Part shown: one piece after another, positions 59,437 through 64,000 of the stretch
How the letters are laid out: each line of letters begins with the position of its first letter
Numbering within the stretch: the stretch's first letter is position 1
NCBI RefSeq assembly: GCF_900996225.1
Contig: NZ_CAAJGL010000101.1
Span: forward strand, 248,001-312,000
DNA length: 64,000 bases
Source: Paraburkholderia sp. BCC1884
Lineage (GTDB): Bacteria; Pseudomonadota; Gammaproteobacteria; Burkholderiales; Burkholderiaceae
Direction: 5' to 3'
The notes under the pieces: generated by a model
Told to the model about the DNA's origin: nothing
The model's input: only the letters and a program-made list of their open reading frames with translations
Databases searched by the model: none
Program-made: the position numbers and the translations under genes

Positions 59437-61314
59437 ATGTTAAGAAACAAGGCCACGTGGCTGTCTCTCAGCGCTTTCCTTTTCGATTTGTGCGCAGTAG
59501 CCGCATCGTGGCTCACTGCGTACCTCATTCGCTTCAACGGCGCGATTCCGGAAGACTTCCGGCTCGGCGCCATGCATTCGCTCCTTTGGGTCTTGCCGAC
59601 CTACGCCATCATGTTCCGCATCTTCGGTCTGTACCGTGGCATGTGGGTGTTCGCGAGCTTGCCGGACCTCGTGCGCATTTCAAAAGCGGTGGTGACCGGC
59701 GCGCTCGTGACGATGGTCGTGTCGGTGATGGTCCAGCCGCTGCCGATCGTGCCGCGCTCGGTGCTGGTGGTGTCGCCGCTGTTTCTATTTCTTGCGATGG
59801 GCGGCTCGCGCGCGCTCTATCGTGCGACCAAGGAGTTCTATCTCTACGGTGGACTCGTCGCGCAGGGTAAGCCGGTGGTGGTGCTCGGCGCGGGCAACGC
59901 GGGCGCCAGTCTCGCGCGCGAACTGTCGCGTTCGAGCGAGTGGCGTCTGGTCGGTTTGCTCGACGACGACGTCTCCAAGCACGGTCGCGAAATCTACGGC
60001 TACAAGGTGCTGGGTTCGATCAGCGAGTTGCCGCAACTGGCCGAGACGCTGAAAACCGAATACGCGATCATCGCAATTCCGTCGGCCACGGTGGACGTTC
60101 AGCGGCGCGTCGCCACACTATGCGTGCGCGCCGGCGTGCGCGCGCTGGTACTGCCGGCGCTGACCGCCGTGACGCAAGGCCAGGCGTTTCTGTCGCGCGT
60201 GCGGCAAATCGATCTGGAAGACCTGCTGGGCCGCGACGCGGTCAACATCGACACGCCCCATGTGGAAGCCCTGCTACGCGACCGCGTCGTGATGGTCACC
60301 GGCGCCGGCGGGTCGATCGGTTCCGAGTTGTGCCGTCAGATTCTGCGTTTCCAGCCGGCTCAGCTCATTGCTTATGACCTGTCCGAATTCGCGATTTATC
60401 GCTTGACCGAAGAGCTGCACGAGCGTTTTCCGGATGTGTCGGTCATCCCCGTGATCGGCGACGCCAAAGACTCGCTGCTGCTCGATCAGGTGATGTCGCG
60501 CCACACGCCGCACATCGTCTTCCACGCCGCCGCCTACAAACACGTGCCGCTGATGGAAGAGCAGAACGCGTGGCAAGCCGTGCGTAACAACGTGCTCGGT
60601 ACTTACCGGGTAGGGCGCGCGGCGATTCGCCACGACGTCAAGCATTTCGTACTGATCTCGACCGACAAGGCCGTCAACCCGACCAACGTCATGGGCGCGA
60701 GCAAACGTCTGGCGGAGATGGCGTGCCAGGCCTTACAGCAGACCAGTCCGCGTACCCAGTTCGAGACGGTTCGATTCGGCAACGTGCTCGGCAGCGCCGG
60801 CAGCGTGATTCCGAAGTTCCAGCAGCAGATTGCCAAGGGCGGCCCGGTCACGGTCACGCACCCCGAGATCACGCGTTTCTTCATGACGATCCCGGAAGCG
60901 TCGCAGCTCGTGCTGCAAGCGTCGAGCATGGGCCACGGCGGCGAGATCTTTATTCTGGATATGGGCGAGCCGGTCAAGATCGTCGACCTGGCGCGCGATC
61001 TGATTCGTCTGTATGGCTTTACCGAAGAGCAGATCAGGATCGTCTTCACCGGCCTGCGTCCCGGCGAAAAGCTCTACGAAGAACTGCTGGCTTGCGACGA
61101 AACGACCACCCGCACGCCGCATCCCAAGTTGCGTACCGCGCGGGCGCGTGAAGTCGCGGATGATCTGCTGGACAAGTTGCTGCCGTGGCTCATGCAGCAT
61201 CGCGTGCTGAACGACGACGAAGTGCGTCGCGATCTGCGCCGCTGGGTGCCGGAATATCAACCGGCCAGCGCGCCGGCTTTGCGCAGTGTCGATGTGGCAA
61301 CGCGGGCTTCGTAA
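59437..61314 (+). CDS. wbpM: Membrane-bound UDP-GlcNAc 4,6-dehydratase (WbpM/CapD/FlaA1 family)
   Basis: A 625-residue protein, start ATG 59437 with GAGGTAA seven bases upstream. Four or so N-terminal helices (residues 10-115) are followed by a first Rossmann fold (VVLGAGNAGASLAREL) and the SDR dehydratase domain starting G289-AGGSIGSEL. Catalytic residues are in ISTDKAVNPTNV then M419-GAS-K423, with the Met-x3-Lys pair characteristic of this class. It makes UDP-4-keto-6-deoxy-GlcNAc, the substrate of the WbpV-like reductase. A terminator follows 26 bases after the stop. Confidence 0.95.
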   Translation: MLRNKATWLSLSAFLFDLCAVAASWLTAYLIRFNGAIPEDFRLGAMHSLLWVLPTYAIMFRIFGLYRGMWVFASLPDLVRISKAVVTGALVTMVVSVMVQPLPIVPRSVLVVSPLFLFLAMGGSRALYRATKEFYLYGGLVAQGKPVVVLGAGNAGASLARELSRSSEWRLVGLLDDDVSKHGREIYGYKVLGSISELPQLAETLKTEYAIIAIPSATVDVQRRVATLCVRAGVRALVLPALTAVTQGQAFLSRVRQIDLEDLLGRDAVNIDTPHVEALLRDRVVMVTGAGGSIGSELCRQILRFQPAQLIAYDLSEFAIYRLTEELHERFPDVSVIPVIGDAKDSLLLDQVMSRHTPHIVFHAAAYKHVPLMEEQNAWQAVRNNVLGTYRVGRAAIRHDVKHFVLISTDKAVNPTNVMGASKRLAEMACQALQQTSPRTQFETVRFGNVLGSAGSVIPKFQQQIAKGGPVTVTHPEITRFFMTIPEASQLVLQASSMGHGGEIFILDMGEPVKIVDLARDLIRLYGFTEEQIRIVFTGLRPGEKLYEELLACDETTTRTPHPKLRTARAREVADDLLDKLLPWLMQHRVLNDDEVRRDLRRWVPEYQPASAPALRSVDVATRAS

Positions 61315-61340
61315 AGTCAGTCCGGAACGCAGCATGAGAA

Positions 61341-61365
61341 AAGGCGCCCCAAGGCGCCTTTTTTT
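61341..61365. terminator. Rho-independent terminator, probably bidirectional
   Basis: AAGGCGCC and GGCGCCTT form an eight-pair stem around CCAA, followed by seven T on the + strand. The minus strand also has an A/T run next to the stem, so it may serve both wbpM and the convergent WecA-like gene, whose stop is only two bases away. Confidence 0.9.
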
Positions 61366-61366
61366 A

Positions 61367-62464
61367 TTACCGCTTGTGCTTCCTCACCACCATCCACCTT
61401 GGCGACTTGAAGCGCACGATGCTCACATACAGCCAGACATACGTCGCCGCGAACACCATCACGAAGCAGAACAGGTGCAGCGTATGACGCCAGAACAATG
61501 TGGCCGGCACGACCGCGATCAGGCATAGCAACCACAGGTACGGTGACGTCAGTGAATTACGCCGTGTCAGTTCCCGTGCCGTTCTCGTGCCCACCGCCCA
61601 GCGCATCAACCGCTTATAAACCAGCATGTGCAGATGCACGCCATCGGGGATGCCGGGCGACATGCCGCGAATGAACTTCTTCCGGTAGATCGAGAAACAC
61701 GTCTCGAAGATCGGGTACATGAAGAGCAGCACCGGATACCACGCCGACACGTCGCGGTTGCGCATCACCAGCATGATCGATAGCTCGGCCAGCATGAAGC
61801 CGATGAAATACGCGCCGCCGTCGCCGAGAAAGATCAGCCCCGCCGGGAAATTCCAGATGAAGAAGCCGAGCACCGCGCCCATCATCATGAACGACGCCGA
61901 CAGCACGATCGGATCGGACACCTGGAAGGCCACATAGGCGAGCGAGGCGAACATCATGAACGCCACCATCGAGGCGAGCCCGTTGAAGCCGTCGATGATA
62001 TTGATCGCGTTGGCCAGCGCCGCGACGGCCAGCACGGTGACCGCGCAGGAGATCACCGCGTACGAGAGCAGGAAGTCGAGCGGCGGCACGCTGATGCGCG
62101 TGACCGCGATATTCAGCAGGAAATAGGCGAGCGCGGCGGCCGCCATCGTGCACAGGAGACGCAGCAGCGGCGAGACACGCTTGGTCAGATCTTCCACCAG
62201 ACCCGAGCCGAAGGCCGGCATCCCGCACGCGATCAGCCCGAGAATGCCGCCCGACACGGCCGGATACGCGTGATGCAGCTGCACGGCGGACACGATCAGA
62301 CCGACCAGAATCCCGGTCCCGCCGATGCGCGGCACCGGGCGCACATGGAATTTCTGGACGCCGGCCAGATCGGTGTCGGAGAATTTTTCATGCAGATGCG
62401 CATAGCGCACGATCAACAGCGTGATCAGCAGTGAAACGAGAAAGCCGAGCGCAAAACTAAGCAT
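61367..62464 (-). CDS. WecA-type undecaprenyl-phosphate glycosyl-1-phosphate transferase
   Basis: A 365-residue PNPT-family membrane protein, start ATG 62464; the TTG at 62500 is less likely. It has about 10-11 helices, the loop FHVRPVPRIGGTGILVGL, the catalytic N-A-I-N-I-I-D158-GFNGLASM, LIFLGDGGAYFIGFML, and a donor-recognition loop GVHLHMLVYKRLMRW. It would load a sugar-1-phosphate onto undecaprenyl phosphate. It is separate from the WbpL-like enzyme 2 kb away and convergent with wbpM. The different recognition loop suggests a different nucleotide sugar. Confidence 0.9.
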   Translation of the reverse strand: MLSFALGFLVSLLITLLIVRYAHLHEKFSDTDLAGVQKFHVRPVPRIGGTGILVGLIVSAVQLHHAYPAVSGGILGLIACGMPAFGSGLVEDLTKRVSPLLRLLCTMAAAALAYFLLNIAVTRISVPPLDFLLSYAVISCAVTVLAVAALANAINIIDGFNGLASMVAFMMFASLAYVAFQVSDPIVLSASFMMMGAVLGFFIWNFPAGLIFLGDGGAYFIGFMLAELSIMLVMRNRDVSAWYPVLLFMYPIFETCFSIYRKKFIRGMSPGIPDGVHLHMLVYKRLMRWAVGTRTARELTRRNSLTSPYLWLLCLIAVVPATLFWRHTLHLFCFVMVFAATYVWLYVSIVRFKSPRWMVVRKHKR

Positions 62465-62737
62465 GAAAGTGGGCCTGAGCGAAGACGCCGAATTATACAA
62501 ACGAAACGCCCATGCCCCGGAAAAGCGCCGTTCGTGCCAAACGCCGGATAAATCCCAGATAGTGAGGCCAAGGCTGCTCGCAGAGGCGCGCCAGTCATGG
62601 ATTCCCCCTATTTAGCGCGATCTCGGCGAGGTCGTTAACCTGGATGCGGCGAAGTGTAAGTCACTCACAAAAAGACGACTCGCGCGCACGCGAGCCCACC
62701 GTTTTACCGCCGTTCGAGAAGACGTTCCGGAGACCCA

Positions 62738-64000
62738 ATGCTAAACAACATCACAATTCGTGGCGGCCTGACGCTGGTGATCAGCGTATTCGTCGCTTTC
62801 CTGCTGACAGTGATCGGTGTCGGCTATGGCGCGCTGCAACTCGCCAATAGCAGCCTGGATGCCACCCAGCACAGCGCCGCCGCGTTGTCGCACCTGAAGT
62901 CGAGTTCGGAGAAGCTGTTGCAGGTGCAGCTCGCGCTGGGTTCGTACCAGACCCTCTTCAGCGTCGGCAAGCAGACCGACGACCTGTTGCCGGCCGCGCA
63001 CAAAGTGCTGGTCGAGTCGAACAAGGACTTCGGCAACTACATGGCCGGCCCGTTTGCGAGCGAAGACGAGCACAGGCTCGCGCAGAGCGTCGAACAGGCG
63101 CGTAGCACACTGGTCGACAAGGCGATCGAGCCGGAATTCAAGGCGCTCACCGACTTCGACTTCAACACCTTCCGCAACATTCAGGGCGAGACGGCGAACG
63201 GCTTCTACGCCACTTATTCGAAGGCCATCGACGCACTCCAGCGCACGCAGATCGACAGCCAGCGTCAACAGGCCGACACGGCCGCGCAACGTTTCCATAT
63301 CGCGACGCTGCTGTTCGCCGTGATCGGCGTCGTCGCGCTCGTGATCGGCGTGCTGGCGCGAGTCGGTTTGTCGACGGCCTTGATCAAGCCGGTCAATGCA
63401 ACCGTCAAGCACTTCGAACGCATTGCGGCGGGTGATCTGACGGTGCCCATCAAGATCAGATCGCGCAACGAGATGGGGCAGTTGCTCGGCGCATTGACGA
63501 AGATGCGCGACGGACTGGTGGACACGGTCGGCAAGGTGCGCGGCAGCACGGCGGCGATCACGCAGGGCGCCAACGAGATCGCCTCGGGCAATGCGGACCT
63601 GTCCTCGCGCACCGAGCAGCAGGCGGCGGCGCTTCAGCAGACGGCGGCGAGCATGGAGCAGCTGTCGGCCACGGTGAAGCAGAACGCGGACAACGCCAAA
63701 CAGGCCAACCGTCTCGCGCACGGCGCACTCGACACGGTGACGCGCGGCGGCACGGTGGTGTCGCGCGTCACCGAAACCATGGACGGTATTAGCGCATCGT
63801 CGCGCAAGGTGACCGAGATCATCGGCATGATCGAGGGAATCGCGTTTCAGACCAATATTCTGGCGTTGAACGCGGCGGTGGAAGCTGCACGCGCCGGCGA
63901 ACAGGGACGCGGTTTCGCCGTGGTGGCCTCGGAAGTGCGCAGTCTCGCGCAACGTTCAGGCGCGGCGGCGAAGGAAATCAAGGAATTGATCGGCGAATCG
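62738..64000 (+). CDS. Methyl-accepting chemotaxis protein, 3' end outside window
   Basis: ATG 62738 has GGAG six bases upstream; 421 codons are visible and the frame runs off the window. The N-terminal helix (LTLVISVFVAFLLTVIGVGYG, about residues 10-30) anchors a periplasmic four-helix-bundle sensor (about 35-190) of the Tar type. A second membrane helix near 190-212 leads to a HAMP segment (IKPVNATVKHFERIAAGDLT). The signalling tip EGIAFQTNILALNAAVEAARAGEQGRGFAVVA is present near the end and SEVRSLAQRSGAAAKEIKEL follows. It would relay a periplasmic signal to CheA/CheW. Confidence 0.95.
   Translation, partial: MLNNITIRGGLTLVISVFVAFLLTVIGVGYGALQLANSSLDATQHSAAALSHLKSSSEKLLQVQLALGSYQTLFSVGKQTDDLLPAAHKVLVESNKDFGNYMAGPFASEDEHRLAQSVEQARSTLVDKAIEPEFKALTDFDFNTFRNIQGETANGFYATYSKAIDALQRTQIDSQRQQADTAAQRFHIATLLFAVIGVVALVIGVLARVGLSTALIKPVNATVKHFERIAAGDLTVPIKIRSRNEMGQLLGALTKMRDGLVDTVGKVRGSTAAITQGANEIASGNADLSSRTEQQAAALQQTAASMEQLSATVKQNADNAKQANRLAHGALDTVTRGGTVVSRVTETMDGISASSRKVTEIIGMIEGIAFQTNILALNAAVEAARAGEQGRGFAVVASEVRSLAQRSGAAAKEIKELIGES

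Noticed and set aside
62480..62500. TATAAT on the minus strand just before the WecA-like gene.
   Set aside because: No acceptable -35 hexamer at 16-18 bases; not listed as a promoter.
1..64000. tRNA, rRNA, CRISPR arrays, insertion sequences and phage genes.
   Set aside because: None was recognised on reading; no tandem spacer-repeat pattern, transposase or integrase motif was seen.

Overview
The window looks like the main chromosome of a Burkholderia/Paraburkholderia-type betaproteobacterium. The DNA is GC-rich with strong third-position GC in the housekeeping genes. The order thiD, rubredoxin, yqgE, ruvX, pyrR, pyrB, inactive pyrC, acyltransferase, and a CIRCE-controlled groES-groEL, fit that group (inference from gene content; no search was possible).

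Layout. (1) 1-3.2 kb: accessory genes, with a secreted HAD hydrolase, cupins, a LysR regulator with a divergent dyad, and a truncated SDR pseudogene. (2) 3.4-5.6 kb: two glycosyltransferase-like genes. (3) 6.0-18.6 kb: a lower-GC sugar island on the + strand, with many overlapping genes. It encodes sugar tailoring enzymes (WbqC-like, three methyltransferases, a PglD-like acyltransferase, a phytanoyl-CoA-type dioxygenase, a beta-propeller glycosidase-like protein, a WecE-type aminotransferase). It also encodes a lipid-phosphate GT2, an ArnE-like SMR flippase and two large multipass GT-C-like proteins. (4) 18.6-30.4 kb: housekeeping genes (groESL, thiD, rubredoxin, HPt-like orphan, yqgE/ruvX, pyrimidine genes, acyltransferase, apaH). 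(5) 30.5-45.8 kb: rhamnose/O-polysaccharide genes, with an Rmd-like reductase, rmlBDAC, a Wzm/Wzt ABC exporter, a 1445-residue methyltransferase-coiled-coil-multi-glycosyltransferase, and further GT, membrane and methyltransferase genes. (6) 45.8-56.2 kb: a large membrane protein, then seven minus-strand genes in one apparent operon. Three of them form a DprE1/DprE2/UbiA set like the mycobacterial polyprenyl-phosphoryl-D-arabinose pathway, together with a GtrA protein and a GT-C-like protein. (7) 56.6-62.5 kb: WbpV/WbpL/WbpM-like genes for initiating a UDP-amino-sugar glycan, a GT2, and a second WecA-type transferase. (8) The window ends inside a chemoreceptor gene.

How it fits together: rmlA/rmlB supply dTDP-4-keto-6-deoxyglucose both for dTDP-L-rhamnose (rmlDC) and, plausibly, for the WecE aminotransferase of the 6-18 kb island. 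The window appears to hold two separate modules that make a polyprenyl-monophosphate sugar, flip it, and transfer it in the periplasm. One is in the 6-18 kb island; the other is the arabinose-type module at 48-56 kb. They sit beside an ABC-transporter O-polysaccharide and a WbpL/WbpM-initiated glycan. The arabinose-type module and the two-module arrangement are the most interesting content.
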